Source of the DNA: Dissulfurispira thermophila
GTDB taxonomy: Bacteria; Nitrospirota; Thermodesulfovibrionia; Thermodesulfovibrionales; Dissulfurispiraceae
Assembly: GCF_014701235.1 (NCBI RefSeq)
Contig: NZ_AP022873.1
Coordinates: 806,001-870,000 of the forward strand
Direction: 5' to 3'
Length of the DNA: 64,000 nt
This document shows, piece after piece, positions 27,814 through 37,310 of this stretch (position 1 is its first letter; each line of letters starts with the position of its first letter). Both the position numbers and the translations under genes were made by a program. The notes under the pieces were generated by a model. The model searched no databases. It was given only the letters and a program-made list of their open reading frames with translations, and had not been told where the DNA came from.

Positions 27814-29277
27814 TTAGGATATGATAAAGATTATAGTTCTGTCTTTACCCAGTTCTTTTGCTTTATATAGAGCTGTATCAGCATTTTTTATCAGGTCGTT
27901 AATGTTTTTGCCATCATCAGGAAAAGATGCTATCCCTATGCTTAAAGTTATTGCAGGGTGGGGGAATTTTTTAAATCTGTAAGAAAAAGATTCTTTTATA
28001 TTGTTTCGTATTCTTTCTGTGACTATGAATGCCTCCTCTTTGTGAGTCTGGGGCATGAGGATTGCAAATTCTTCTCCGCCGAATCTACAGATGACATCAT
28101 TTGCCCTCAGACACTCCCTTGCAATGCGAGACAGTTCTTTCAGTACACTGTCCCCTGCAAGATGTCCTTCTGTATCATTGAGGAGTTTAAAATCGTCAAT
28201 ATCAAGCATTGCCAGCGAAAAGACAAGACTATATCGTTCAGAACGGTGTATCTCTTCTGTAAAACGTTCTTGAAAGTATCTTCTGTTGAATAGACCTGTT
28301 AAATGGTCTGTGATAGAGAGTTCTTTCATCTGTTCTGCAAGATTGTAATAATTAGATACTTTTAGAGAAATCGAAGCATATGATGCAAAATGATTAAGGA
28401 GGTTGAAATCTCGCTCTGTAAATTCCTCTCCTGTTGTCTTGTCTGTAACATTTAGAACACCCATCGTTTCAGATGCAAACTTCAAGGGTACGCTTACAAA
28501 AGAACCAGTCTTATAATGAGATTTTGGTTTTATGCGTGGACCTTCTATTTTGCTGATATCTTTTACAAGTAAAGGGCTTCCATTTTTAAATACATTTCTT
28601 GCAATTCCTTCACCTGACTTTATTCTTATTCCATTTGCAAGCCATCTGTTGATGCCTTTTACAGCTTTTATTAATAAGCTGTCTCCCTCTGGCAGCATTA
28701 ATGAACCCTTTTCAGCGGTCAAGAGTTCAGTGGCAGTATCTACAATTGACTCATAGAGCAAATCAGTATTATGCAACTGGGGTGTTAGTTTTTTTACAGA
28801 TGTGTTTAATATGTACATGTCATTAATGCATTCGTCGTATGCATTATGAAGTATGTTTGCCTTAAACACAAGGCAGACAAGTTTACAGAACTCTAATATG
28901 CTGTACGCCTCTTCCCGCGATATAACAGAGTTGTATATGACTATTACGCCGTGAGTGCAGTCCTTGCATGCAATAGGGAATATGTGCATTGAATTAACGC
29001 TGTCAGGCAGACCGAGCCGAGATATTTCTGCTATATCATTTGTAGATGTCGGCTTCAAGCCTTCAATGGCGCGGGAGATCAGATAGTTGTTATCTTCCAT
29101 ACAGATAGATGCTATATTGTCTCTTAGTCTACCCGATGATATAACAGTCCTAAATAATTTCTTCTCTTTGACCATTATGGAGACAGTGTCTATATGAAAC
29201 AGAAATAACAATGCGTTAACGATTAATGAATGGACATCATTTGCAGGGGCGGGTAACTGCATATTATAAAAGTACAT
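27814..29277 (-). CDS. GAF-GGDEF diguanylate cyclase
   Basis: 487 residues: an N-terminal region of unknown type, a GAF domain (about 165-310) and a GGDEF domain (about 330-487). The active site reads FGGEEF with an inhibitory RxxD (RAND) five residues upstream, so it should make cyclic di-GMP under product inhibition. It overlaps the preceding gene by 14 bp and is followed 27 bp later by the heme-domain kinase, forming one transcription unit. Input signal unknown. Confidence 0.9.
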   Translation of the reverse strand: MYFYNMQLPAPANDVHSLIVNALLFLFHIDTVSIMVKEKKLFRTVISSGRLRDNIASICMEDNNYLISRAIEGLKPTSTNDIAEISRLGLPDSVNSMHIFPIACKDCTHGVIVIYNSVISREEAYSILEFCKLVCLVFKANILHNAYDECINDMYILNTSVKKLTPQLHNTDLLYESIVDTATELLTAEKGSLMLPEGDSLLIKAVKGINRWLANGIRIKSGEGIARNVFKNGSPLLVKDISKIEGPRIKPKSHYKTGSFVSVPLKFASETMGVLNVTDKTTGEEFTERDFNLLNHFASYASISLKVSNYYNLAEQMKELSITDHLTGLFNRRYFQERFTEEIHRSERYSLVFSLAMLDIDDFKLLNDTEGHLAGDSVLKELSRIARECLRANDVICRFGGEEFAILMPQTHKEEAFIVTERIRNNIKESFSYRFKKFPHPAITLSIGIASFPDDGKNINDLIKNADTALYKAKELGKDRTIIFIIS

Positions 29278-29831
29278 CTATGAGGGTTTTGGACCACTGG
29301 TATCTTTTAAAATTTAGGTTTCTTTCGTAACTGCTTATTAGGATATTTTCAAGAAGTGATTTGAGATGAGATGCAATTTTCTGGATAGAGGCATAGTCTT
29401 TTATAATGATTGCATCTGCCCATGATTCTATCTGAGGCACTAAAAAACCGAAATTCTGCCCTCTCCTGATAACAAAATTCTCGAATTCGCTCCGCACAAG
29501 ATAAAATGCATTGCTTACCAGGACTATTTTGTTATTGTCTATGGTGACAGGGATGAAGAGGTGGTGCTGATTGACAATGCCTTTATTTAAATATTGAAGC
29601 CTCTTTTCTTGTTATTGCTTTTTCTATTCCGTTGCGAATGAATTTTTCGTGCTCGTCTTTTCCTGATGCATATGCCTTTATCCGTGAAATCAGTTTGTCT
29701 TCCCGTTTGAGTGGTATAAGCAATATCCCATTGCTGTCATATGTTGAAAAGGAAAGGTCACTGATTTCCGAAATAGCATCTTGCACATTAGATAAAAGTG
29801 CAATATCAATAAATTCGAGATTTATGGACAT
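29264..29831 (-). pseudogene. frameshifted PocR-like or small sensor protein
   Basis: The ATG frame (29831 down to 29583) encodes 82 residues, MSINLEFIDIALLSNVQDAI...EASIFK, then stops. Shifting frame at the TTTAAATAAAG run near 29580 continues YLNKGIVNQHHLFIPVTIDN...FYLVRSEFENFVIRRGQNFGF to a stop at 29264. The joined product (about 188 residues) reads as one domain and overlaps the GGDEF gene. The opening (LSNVQDAISEISDLSFSTYDSNG) resembles PocR-type ligand sensors. A genuine frameshift, programmed slippage or an assembly error are all possible. Confidence 0.6.
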
Positions 29832-29985
29832 ATATCCCCCGATTAAATGTCCTCAGAGTAACTTTTGAGAACTACAAACAGATTAAAAATAAATCTTTGT
29901 TTGCTATTATTATTTAGAAACTTAAGAACAATGTCAATGCTAATTTTTGGGCAGGCATTTCAAAGATATGATATAATTTGAAATC
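29832..29985. other. divergent promoter region
   Basis: Between the frameshifted sensor gene and the zinc-ribbon ORF. AT-rich; contains an extended -10 for the plus strand. No gene seen. Confidence 0.4.
29947..29977 (+). promoter_or_regulatory. extended -10 promoter placing the start site next to the ORF ATG
   Basis: TGATATAAT (29969-29977) is a strong extended -10 with a weak TTGGGC -35 at 19-bp spacing. The predicted start would be near 29984, only a base or two before the ATG at 29986, implying a nearly leaderless transcript without a ribosome binding site. Confidence 0.5.
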
Positions 29986-30168
29986 ATGGATACATGTCCT
30001 ATTTGTGAGCAGCCTGTAAGTGAGTGTATATGTTGTCCTGAATGAGGGCATGTATGCCCTCTGGATTTGGGGGAGCCATACTGTCCTATTTGTAAGCCGA
30101 ATCCAAAAGAAATGCTGAAGGCAACTATAGAAAGTCTTAAGAAAATGAATAGGGTTTCACAAAATTAA
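29986..30168 (+). CDS. candidate selenoprotein: small zinc-ribbon-like protein with in-frame UGA
   Basis: A 60-codon frame, ATG to TAA, interrupted only by TGA at codon 20. The sequence has three CxxC-type knuckles: CPIC (4-7), CPE-TGA (17-20) and CPIC (33-36). The TGA therefore replaces the second cysteine of a CPECGH-like motif, giving CxxU. Downstream RNA can form a stem CCCUC/GGGGG with loop UGGAUUU about 17-23 bases after UGA (bacterial SECIS spacing). A competing palindrome GAGGGCAT-GT-ATGCCCTC overlaps the UGA itself. No sel genes are in the window. Alternatives: nonsense mutation or pseudogene. Confidence 0.5.
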
Positions 30169-30174
30169 AAAATT

Positions 30175-30197
30175 CCCTCTCCCTTTTGGGGAGAGGG
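30175..30197. repeat. CCCTCTCCC palindromic repeat
   Basis: CCCTCTCCC (30175-30183) pairs with GGGAGAGGG (30189-30197) over a short T-rich loop, just after the zinc-ribbon ORF stop. Could double as a terminator for it. Similar in style to the palindromes at 7185-7234. Confidence 0.6.
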
Positions 30198-30303
30198 ATA
30201 GGGTGAGGGGAACTGCTAAAAATGCTATGTAAAATAAATCAATAAAATCAATGGATTACGAATTTTGTAAAACTCACAAGAAAATGAATTATCGGAGGTA
30301 AAA

Positions 30304-30801
30304 ATGGCAGAAGAACATTCCTTTGATATTGTATGCGAAGTAAATATGCAAGAAGTCTTAAATGCTGTTGACCAATCTATGAAAGAGATAAACCAAAGAT
30401 TTGATTTTAAAGGAAGCAAGAGCAGTATTGAATTTGATAAGGGCAAAGGCACTATTACTCTTATTTCTGATGACGAAATGAAGCTGAAAAGCGTTATAGA
30501 TATACTACAGACAAAGCTTGTCAAAAGAGGTGTTTCTTTGAAGGCATTAAATTATGGCAGGACTGAGCCAGCGTCTGGAAACACAGTAAGACAAGTTATA
30601 ACTCTACAGCAAGGCATACCACAGGAAAAAGCAAAAGAGATAGTAAAACTTATAAAAGATACAAAGCTGAAGGTCAGTGCAGAAATACAAAAAGATCAAG
30701 TCCGTGTGAAAGGTAAAAAGATAGATGACCTTCAGACAATTATATCGAGGCTTAAGGAAAAGGACTTCGGAATACATATACAGGTTACAAATTATAGATG
30801 A
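30304..30801 (+). CDS. yajQ: YajQ family nucleotide-binding protein (UPF0234)
   Basis: 165 residues, full length. Begins with SFDIVCEVNMQEVLNAVDQ and contains RFDFKGSKSSIEF, the family hallmark, plus QGIPQEKAKEIVKLIKD. YajQ proteins bind nucleotides and some bind cyclic di-GMP, which could connect with the nearby diguanylate cyclase (inference). GGAGG precedes the ATG. The stop overlaps the next gene's start (ATGA). Confidence 0.93.
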   Translation: MAEEHSFDIVCEVNMQEVLNAVDQSMKEINQRFDFKGSKSSIEFDKGKGTITLISDDEMKLKSVIDILQTKLVKRGVSLKALNYGRTEPASGNTVRQVITLQQGIPQEKAKEIVKLIKDTKLKVSAEIQKDQVRVKGKKIDDLQTIISRLKEKDFGIHIQVTNYR

Positions 30802-31637
30802 CCCTAAAACAAACTCTTGACAGGCTTTACACTACATATGACTTCAGGGATAGGATCATTCATGACCCTATAGAATTTCCACATCGTTATAAAAATCCTG
30901 CGGATATTGAGATCGCAGGCTTTATATCCTCTTGCTTTGCTTACGGAAGAGTTGAGCTATTTAAGCCTGTAATAAATAAAGTCCTTTCAAAAATGGGTGA
31001 AAGCCCTTTTATTTTTCTCAGACAATTTAATATTAACAAACAAAAAGATCTATTTTCAGGCATTAAATATAGGTTTAATGAAACAGGTGATATTGTATGC
31101 CTGCTCTATGCAATTCATAGGATTCTTAAGGATTTCGGAAGCCTTGAGACTCTCTTTAAGCTCGGATATAACAATAGCGATGATAAGATTGCAGCCGCTA
31201 TTTCATATTTTGTGAGTGAAATTCTTAGAATTAATACCACTACAGTTTATGGGAAAAATATAAAAACACATGGTTTCCTTCAATTTCTCCCATCTCCTAC
31301 AAAAGGAAGTTCATGTAAAAGAATAAACCTTTTTCTGCGTTGGATGATAAGGGACAAAGACATTGATTTCGGGATATGGAAAGGGATTCCTAAAAATAAA
31401 TTAGTCATCCCCTTAGATACACATATAGCACGCATATCTAAATGTCTTGGTTTTACGAAGAGGTCATCACAGGATTGGAAAACGGCAGTTGAGATTACAG
31501 AGGCTTTAAAAATATTTGATCCCGAAGACCCTCTTAAATACGATTTTGCATTATGCCATCAAGGAATATCAAAGCTCTGTAGCAAAATGAATTGTAAAGA
31601 GTGCGATTTTAATTATGGTGTTGTGAATACCCTTTGA
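30798..31637 (+). CDS. TIGR02757/DUF2400 family protein
   Basis: 279 residues with segments typical of this family: DRIIHDPIEFPHRYKNPADIE, FLPSPTKGSSCKRINLFLRWMIR and LDTHIARISKCLGF, the last resembling the helix-hairpin-helix fold of DNA glycosylases. The C-terminus carries a CSKMNCKECDF cluster that could bind metal. Catalytic role unknown. Overlaps yajQ by four bases and the end of the convergent cusA by about 29 bp. Confidence 0.85.
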   Translation: MTLKQTLDRLYTTYDFRDRIIHDPIEFPHRYKNPADIEIAGFISSCFAYGRVELFKPVINKVLSKMGESPFIFLRQFNINKQKDLFSGIKYRFNETGDIVCLLYAIHRILKDFGSLETLFKLGYNNSDDKIAAAISYFVSEILRINTTTVYGKNIKTHGFLQFLPSPTKGSSCKRINLFLRWMIRDKDIDFGIWKGIPKNKLVIPLDTHIARISKCLGFTKRSSQDWKTAVEITEALKIFDPEDPLKYDFALCHQGISKLCSKMNCKECDFNYGVVNTL

Positions 31638-34600
31638 ACTTTCTCCCTTTCCATATCATATATATTGCCGGATAAATGAGTAATTCAAGAATGGTGGATG
31701 TTACTACGCCGCCAACCATAGGTGCAGCAATTCTTTTCATCACATCTGAACCAGCTCCGTGGCTGAACATTATTGGAATAAGACCGGCAAGAATAACGCT
31801 GACGGTCATTATTTTAGGGCGAATCCTTTTTACTGCACCGTGCATAATTGCCGCTTTTAAATCATTAATGCCATTCAATTTACCTTCCTTTCTCCATTTC
31901 TCATATGCTAATTCGAGATAAAGCAGCATAACAACGCCTGTCTCAGCATCCAATCCTGCAAGTGCTATTATCCCCACCCATACGGCTATGCTCATGTTGT
32001 AGTTGAGTATATAAAGAAGCCAAAATGAGCCGACAAGCGAAAATGGCACTGCGAGCAGCACTATCATTGTCTTTATAACCGACTTTGTATTAAGGTAGAT
32101 AAGCACAAAAATGATGAGCACGGTGAGGGGAATAACAAGTTTCAGCCTTTCATGTGTTTTGAGGAGATATTCATATTCGCCGCTCCACTGAAGGCGGTAG
32201 CCTTCTGGGATCTTTAAAGATGCGATTTTCTTTTTTGCCTCTTCAACATATCCGCCCACATCTCTGCCTGAAAAGTCTATATATACATATGATGCCAAAA
32301 GCCCTTCTTCGCTTTTGATTTGTGTAGGTCCTCTTACTATTTTTATATCTGTTAGCTCACCGAGAGGAACTTGAGTTAAGGCTATAGGCAATGGGCTATT
32401 GCCCATGACCTCTGCTCTATTGCCTGGCATCATAGGCACGAGTACCCTTTTTAATTTTTCTATGTCACCTCTTAATTCCCTTGAATAACGGACATTTACT
32501 GGATATCTCTCCCTTCCTTCAACAGTGGTGGTAAGGTTCATTCCCCCAACGGCAGACTGTATTATTTCGTTGACATCATCTACTGTCAATCCATATCTTG
32601 CTATTTCTTTGCGATTGATATTAAAGTCAAGAAAATATCCTGTTGTTATTCTCTCAGCATATACGCTTCGGGTGCCCGTAATATCTTTTAAATGGCGCTC
32701 TAATTCAATGCCTAACCTTTCTATCTCCTCAAGGTTAGATCCCATTATCTTAATGCCTACAGGAGTCCTGATGCCTGTTGAGAGCATATCTATACGAGCT
32801 TTTATCGGCATTGTGAATGAGTTTGCCACTCCGGGGATTGTGAGGGCATCATTCATCTCGTTTTTTAGGCTTTCTACTGTAATGCCAGGCCTCCATTTTG
32901 ATTCAGGCTTTAGGTTGATAACTGTCTCGAACATCTCAAGCGGTGCTGGGTCTGTAGCAGTTTCAGCCCTACCAGCCTTTCCAAATACCTGTGCTACTTC
33001 AGGAATACCTTTCAATATCTTATCCTGCATTTGTAAGAGCCTTGAGACCTCTGATATGGAAGCAGCTGGCACTGTTACAGGCATATAAAAAAGTGTGCCT
33101 TCATATAATGGAGGCATGAATTCAGAGCCGAGTTTCAGGAAGGGATAAGCGGTTATTGCCATGATGATTAATGCAATGATGATAACCATCTTTTTAAATC
33201 TAAGGGCAAGATGTACTATAGGCTCATAAATTTTATAAAGTATTCTACTAATCGGATTTTTTTCTTCTGGTCTTATCTTGCCTTTAATGAAAAGTGTCAT
33301 TAATACAGGTGTCAGGGTTATAGCAAGGAATGATGAAAAGAGCATTGCAAAGGTCTTTGTATAAGCCAGTGGTTTAAAGAGTCTTCCTGCCTGTGCCTGT
33401 AAAGTGAATACTGGAAGGAAGCCAACAGTAATGACAAGCAATGAGAAAAATAGTGAAGGGCCAACCTCCTTTGCAGCATTTATTATTACATCTATCCTGC
33501 TGCCCTGTCTGCCGTGTTCTTCCCATTCTTCAAGTTTTTTATGTGCGTTTTCTACCATTATGATAGACGCATCTACCATTGCTCCGATAGCAATAGCAAT
33601 GCCGCTTAGGCTCATGATATTTGATGTTACACCGAGATAATACATGCATATGAACGAAATGATGATTGCAATAGGCAGTGTCAGTATGACTACAAGGGCG
33701 CTTGGTAAATGGAATAAAAATACAATACAGACTGCACTCACTGCAACAGAGAGTTTTATGATTTCCTCTTTAAGTGTATTGATAGATTGGTGTATGAGGT
33801 CAGACCTGTCGTATGTTGCTATAATCTTTACGCCTTTTGGCAGGCTTGGTTCAATATCTTTTTTAATTTTTTCCTTAACCCTGTCTATGACATTAAGGAC
33901 ATTCTGACCAAATCTTACAACTACAATTCCTCCTGTCACTTCTCCTTTACCATCAAGTTCAGCAATACCCCTCCTTATTTCCGGTCCCAGTTGTATGTTT
34001 GCAATATCTTTTAAAAATACAGGTGTTCCTGCTCCATTGGTACCTACAGAGATATTTTCAATATCACTGAGATTTTTAATGTAGCCACGCCCCCTTACCA
34101 TATATTCTGTGCCTGAGAACTCCAGCACCCTTCCTTCAACATCTCTATTGCTTTTTTTAATTGCCTCCAGGACCTTTGGCAGAGGCAAATTGTATGTAAG
34201 AAGTTTGTTTGGATCTATGGTAATCTGATACTGTTTTACAAACCCGCCGATGCTTGCAACCTGTGAAACACCTTCAACGCTTTCAAGGGCGAGTTTTATG
34301 TTGTAGTCCTGAATAGATCGAAGTTGTGCGAGGTTATGCTCACCTGTCTCATCTATTACAGCATATGAAAATCCCCATCCTACGCTTGTTGCATCTGGCC
34401 CGAGCACTGGATTGACATCTGCTGGAATTTTGTTTTTTACTGCCTGGAGATATTCTAATACCCTGCTCCTTGCCCAGTATATGTTTGTCCCTTCCTCAAA
34501 GATGACATAGATAAACGAACTTCCTAAAAAGGAAAATCCGCGCACTGCCTGTACCCTTGGAGCAGCAAGGAGAGTGGATGTTATAGGGTATGTTATTTGG

Positions 34601-34788
34601 TCTTCTACAAGGTCTGGGCTCCTTCCGGGCCATTCAGTGTAGATGATTACCTGGGTGTCGCTCAAATCAGGTATTGCATCAAGGGGTGTCTTTTTTAATG
34701 CCCAGTATCCCCATACTATGAGAAAAATCACGAACAGAAAAATGATAAACTTATTTTTTGCGCTGTATTCAATTATCTTTGCAATCAT
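31609..34788 (-). CDS. cusA: Cu(I)/Ag(I) efflux RND transporter CusA
   Basis: Inner-membrane proton-driven pump of a tripartite efflux system, 1059 residues with the twelve-helix RND layout and two periplasmic loops. The segment TMPIKARIDMLSTGIRTPVG matches the copper/silver HME-RND group and carries the metal-path methionine region. Near residue 800 an extra GNRAEVMGNSPLPIAL lies between the usual VPM and QVPLGEL, encoded by a dispersed repeat (32380-32430). Third component in an operon with cusB and tolC-like genes. Confidence 0.92.
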   Translation of the reverse strand: MIAKIIEYSAKNKFIIFLFVIFLIVWGYWALKKTPLDAIPDLSDTQVIIYTEWPGRSPDLVEDQITYPITSTLLAAPRVQAVRGFSFLGSSFIYVIFEEGTNIYWARSRVLEYLQAVKNKIPADVNPVLGPDATSVGWGFSYAVIDETGEHNLAQLRSIQDYNIKLALESVEGVSQVASIGGFVKQYQITIDPNKLLTYNLPLPKVLEAIKKSNRDVEGRVLEFSGTEYMVRGRGYIKNLSDIENISVGTNGAGTPVFLKDIANIQLGPEIRRGIAELDGKGEVTGGIVVVRFGQNVLNVIDRVKEKIKKDIEPSLPKGVKIIATYDRSDLIHQSINTLKEEIIKLSVAVSAVCIVFLFHLPSALVVILTLPIAIIISFICMYYLGVTSNIMSLSGIAIAIGAMVDASIIMVENAHKKLEEWEEHGRQGSRIDVIINAAKEVGPSLFFSLLVITVGFLPVFTLQAQAGRLFKPLAYTKTFAMLFSSFLAITLTPVLMTLFIKGKIRPEEKNPISRILYKIYEPIVHLALRFKKMVIIIALIIMAITAYPFLKLGSEFMPPLYEGTLFYMPVTVPAASISEVSRLLQMQDKILKGIPEVAQVFGKAGRAETATDPAPLEMFETVINLKPESKWRPGITVESLKNEMNDALTIPGVANSFTMPIKARIDMLSTGIRTPVGIKIMGSNLEEIERLGIELERHLKDITGTRSVYAERITTGYFLDFNINRKEIARYGLTVDDVNEIIQSAVGGMNLTTTVEGRERYPVNVRYSRELRGDIEKLKRVLVPMMPGNRAEVMGNSPLPIALTQVPLGELTDIKIVRGPTQIKSEEGLLASYVYIDFSGRDVGGYVEEAKKKIASLKIPEGYRLQWSGEYEYLLKTHERLKLVIPLTVLIIFVLIYLNTKSVIKTMIVLLAVPFSLVGSFWLLYILNYNMSIAVWVGIIALAGLDAETGVVMLLYLELAYEKWRKEGKLNGINDLKAAIMHGAVKRIRPKIMTVSVILAGLIPIMFSHGAGSDVMKRIAAPMVGGVVTSTILELLIYPAIYMIWKGRKFKGYSQHHN
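32380..32430. repeat. in-frame GGCTATAGGCAATGGG repeat inside cusA
   Basis: ggctataggcaatgggctattgcccatg holds a palindrome (GGCAATGGGCTATTGCC-like) and matches the arm at 2150-2165 for 16 bases. Read in frame it adds about 16 residues to CusA within a periplasmic domain. Confidence 0.65.
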
Positions 34789-34831
34789 GTCTTTGCCCTG
34801 TGGTATAATTTTTTATGAACAAAAGGCAGTA

Positions 34832-36064
34832 TTAATTTATTACCTCTTTTTGTTTTTTTGTAATTGGTTCAATACCTTTTAGTTTTGCCTCAGAGTCTAT
34901 GAGGAATGTGGCGGATGAAGCTACTTTTTCGCCTGCCTTCAACCCCGTTATTACCTCCCTTAATCCTTCGGCTCTCAATCCGAGTATTACTTCTCTTGGT
35001 TCAAAATACCCTTCTCCTCTGTCAACATAGACTATTTGCCGTGTGCCGGTGTCTATAACTGCATCCTCTGGAATGGTGAGTTTGTTTCCGATGTTAATCT
35101 TTATCTCTACATTGGTAAACATCTGAGGTTTGAGTTGCCCGCCGGGATTTGCAATGGTAAATCTTACTTTTGCTGTTCTTGTTTCGCCTGCAAGTGTAGG
35201 GTAGACATAATCTATTGCTGATGAAAACTCCTTACCCGGAAAATAGCTAAGGTTGATGTTTGCCTTCTGTCCTATTTTTATCAAGGGTAGTTCATATTCG
35301 TAAATATCCGAAATTATCCAGATTGTTGATAAATCAGCAACATCAAATAGCTTTTCTCCGGGCATAACACGCATGCCCTGCAATGCTGTCTTCTGCACAA
35401 TATAGCCGTTTACAGGGCTGTAGATGGTAAGTGTCCTTATAGGTTTTCCTGTCTCCTCTATTTTTTTAATTTGTTCATCTGTTATATCCCATAATCTTAG
35501 CCGTTGCTTTGCAGCCTCTATGATTGCCTCTGCATCCTTCAGAATGAGATTGCTCATTGTCTCATTTTTTATCTCTTTGCTTTGTTTTGCCCATTTTGTT
35601 ACATTTATAAATTCTTGCTGGGTTGCAAAAAGCTCCGGGCTGTAAATCTCAGCGAGAGGTTCTCCTTTTTTGACATATCTTCCTGTATAATTCACATAGA
35701 GTTTTTCTATCCATCCTTCAAATTTCGTGTTGACTGTAAACAATCTACGCTCATCATATTCTATACGTCCGACTGTCCTGATGATCTTCTGGAGGGGCTT
35801 TATAGACACCTCTACTGTCTTTACTCCTATTAACTGCTGTTTGTCAGGAGGTATTTCCACTGTGGGAGGCTCTTCAGACATTTGTCCCTCTGTCGTTGTT
35901 TGCTGCTCAGATGTGCTTTGATGTTCAGAAGGCTGTGCTTTTAACGAGTCAGCACCCCTATTTTTCAAAATAGTATTCAGAGATATTGCCTTTGAAAAAT
36001 AAAGTAGAAGACTTGCAATTAAAATCAATCCCACTGCAACCATTAATAATTTTCTCTTTTTCAT
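34832..36064 (-). CDS. cusB: RND efflux periplasmic adaptor, CusB-like
   Basis: 410 residues. N-terminal membrane anchor (about 7-25), a linker rich in Gln/Glu/Thr, then the CusB-type beta-barrel/lipoyl region GWIEKLYVNYTGRYVKKGEPLAEIYSPEL, a helical hairpin and a second barrel with KLTIPEDAVIDTGTRQIVYV. Bridges CusA with the outer-membrane channel. Its start overlaps the tolC-like stop (ATGA-type). Confidence 0.9.
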   Translation of the reverse strand: MKKRKLLMVAVGLILIASLLLYFSKAISLNTILKNRGADSLKAQPSEHQSTSEQQTTTEGQMSEEPPTVEIPPDKQQLIGVKTVEVSIKPLQKIIRTVGRIEYDERRLFTVNTKFEGWIEKLYVNYTGRYVKKGEPLAEIYSPELFATQQEFINVTKWAKQSKEIKNETMSNLILKDAEAIIEAAKQRLRLWDITDEQIKKIEETGKPIRTLTIYSPVNGYIVQKTALQGMRVMPGEKLFDVADLSTIWIISDIYEYELPLIKIGQKANINLSYFPGKEFSSAIDYVYPTLAGETRTAKVRFTIANPGGQLKPQMFTNVEIKINIGNKLTIPEDAVIDTGTRQIVYVDRGEGYFEPREVILGLRAEGLREVITGLKAGEKVASSATFLIDSEAKLKGIEPITKKQKEVIN

Positions 36065-37308
36065 TTCTTGGACTCCTCACGCTTAATGCTAATTCCTGCT
36101 ATGGCTTCAACCCTTGCTATTGCCTTTTCCCTTTCAACAAACTGATTCCAATAGAGGGTCTCAAGTTCGATAAAGGATTTCAGCCTTGATATGACTGTAA
36201 GGGCATCAATCTTTCCTGTAATATATCCTGATAGCGATAATTCAAAATCCTGATATGTTTTTGGTATTAATCCATTTTTATATAATTCCATTAATTTTTC
36301 TGCTGTTTTAATCATGGAATAATTATCCCTGATTGCTGAAGACAGCATTATCCTGGTTGATTCAAGTTCATGTCTTGCCTCTGACAAAGATGCCTCTGCC
36401 TCATTGACTGCCTGTTTCTGCTTTGTTTTATAAAAGATAGGGATATTAATGGTAGCTGTAAGACTCCACATATCAGGTACTTCCTTATTTCTTAAAAAGT
36501 AGCTACCGTTGATTGTAAAGTCAGGATAGTATTCCTTTCTTGCTATTTGAACCTTTGCCTCTGCTCCTGCAATTATCTTCTCTTTGACCATTATCTCGGG
36601 TGAATTTGCATATGCTAAATTAATTAATCCCTCCATATTTTGCTGCAACATTGTATATGGCAGTTCAGCGGGTCTGCCGAGTGGCGAATTGACATCTCTG
36701 CCTATAGTGGCATTAAGCATTGCTTCTATGGATTGTATTTTTTGTCTGAGCATTTCCTCTTTCTCAAGGAGCATATACTTTTCTGTCTGTGCCATTAATA
36801 CCTCTTGCTGTGGTGCCATGCCTGTTGAATATCGAGAAAGTGCTGCATCCTCTATCCTTGAAAAGAGAGTGGTTTTTTCTTTAATAAGGTCGATATTCTT
36901 ATATGCAAGAAACAGCTCATAATAAAGCTCCTTGACCCGTGCTATGGTCTTTAAACGAACTGATTCAGACAATGCCTTTTGGCTTTCAGCATCCCGTGAA
37001 GCTATTTCGCCTTTTAGAGATAATTTTCCAGGAAAAGGGAATGTCTGCGACGCAGAGAACATCCACCGAGAATCTGGAGAACCTGAAAAGTTATAGAGTT
37101 TTCTGAAGCCTCCATTTTGATAGCCAAACATTACCATCGGATCAGGAAGGCTCTCTGCCTGTGGTATTTTGAATTTTGAGGCAGCAGTTCTTGATTCAGT
37201 TATAAGGATTTCATGGCTGTTTTTCAGTGCCTCGTCAATTAATTGCTGAAGATTGAGTTCCTCGGCAAATACAGGAGAGGCTAATATTAAGGCTAATGCT
37301 AAGCTCAT
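36061..37308 (-). CDS. TolC-like outer membrane efflux protein (CusC role)
   Basis: Outer-membrane channel of the efflux system. Start chosen at ATG 37308, which opens a normal signal peptide (MSLALALILASPVFAEELN). The open frame extends to 37431, but that extra segment (LLHLFTSSPIHLF) is encoded by a 16-bp direct repeat tract. Paired helical repeats typical of OEP follow (ATIGRDVNSPLGRP, ANSPEIMVKEKIIAGAEAKV). Real translation may begin within the repeat-derived leader because no ribosome binding site is seen at 37308. Confidence 0.88.
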   Translation of the reverse strand: MSLALALILASPVFAEELNLQQLIDEALKNSHEILITESRTAASKFKIPQAESLPDPMVMFGYQNGGFRKLYNFSGSPDSRWMFSASQTFPFPGKLSLKGEIASRDAESQKALSESVRLKTIARVKELYYELFLAYKNIDLIKEKTTLFSRIEDAALSRYSTGMAPQQEVLMAQTEKYMLLEKEEMLRQKIQSIEAMLNATIGRDVNSPLGRPAELPYTMLQQNMEGLINLAYANSPEIMVKEKIIAGAEAKVQIARKEYYPDFTINGSYFLRNKEVPDMWSLTATINIPIFYKTKQKQAVNEAEASLSEARHELESTRIMLSSAIRDNYSMIKTAEKLMELYKNGLIPKTYQDFELSLSGYITGKIDALTVISRLKSFIELETLYWNQFVEREKAIARVEAIAGISIKREESKK

Positions 37309-37310
37309 TT

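Noticed and set aside
32525-33088. 187-codon plus-strand ORF inside cusA
   Set aside because: Antisense shadow of a well-conserved RND transporter.
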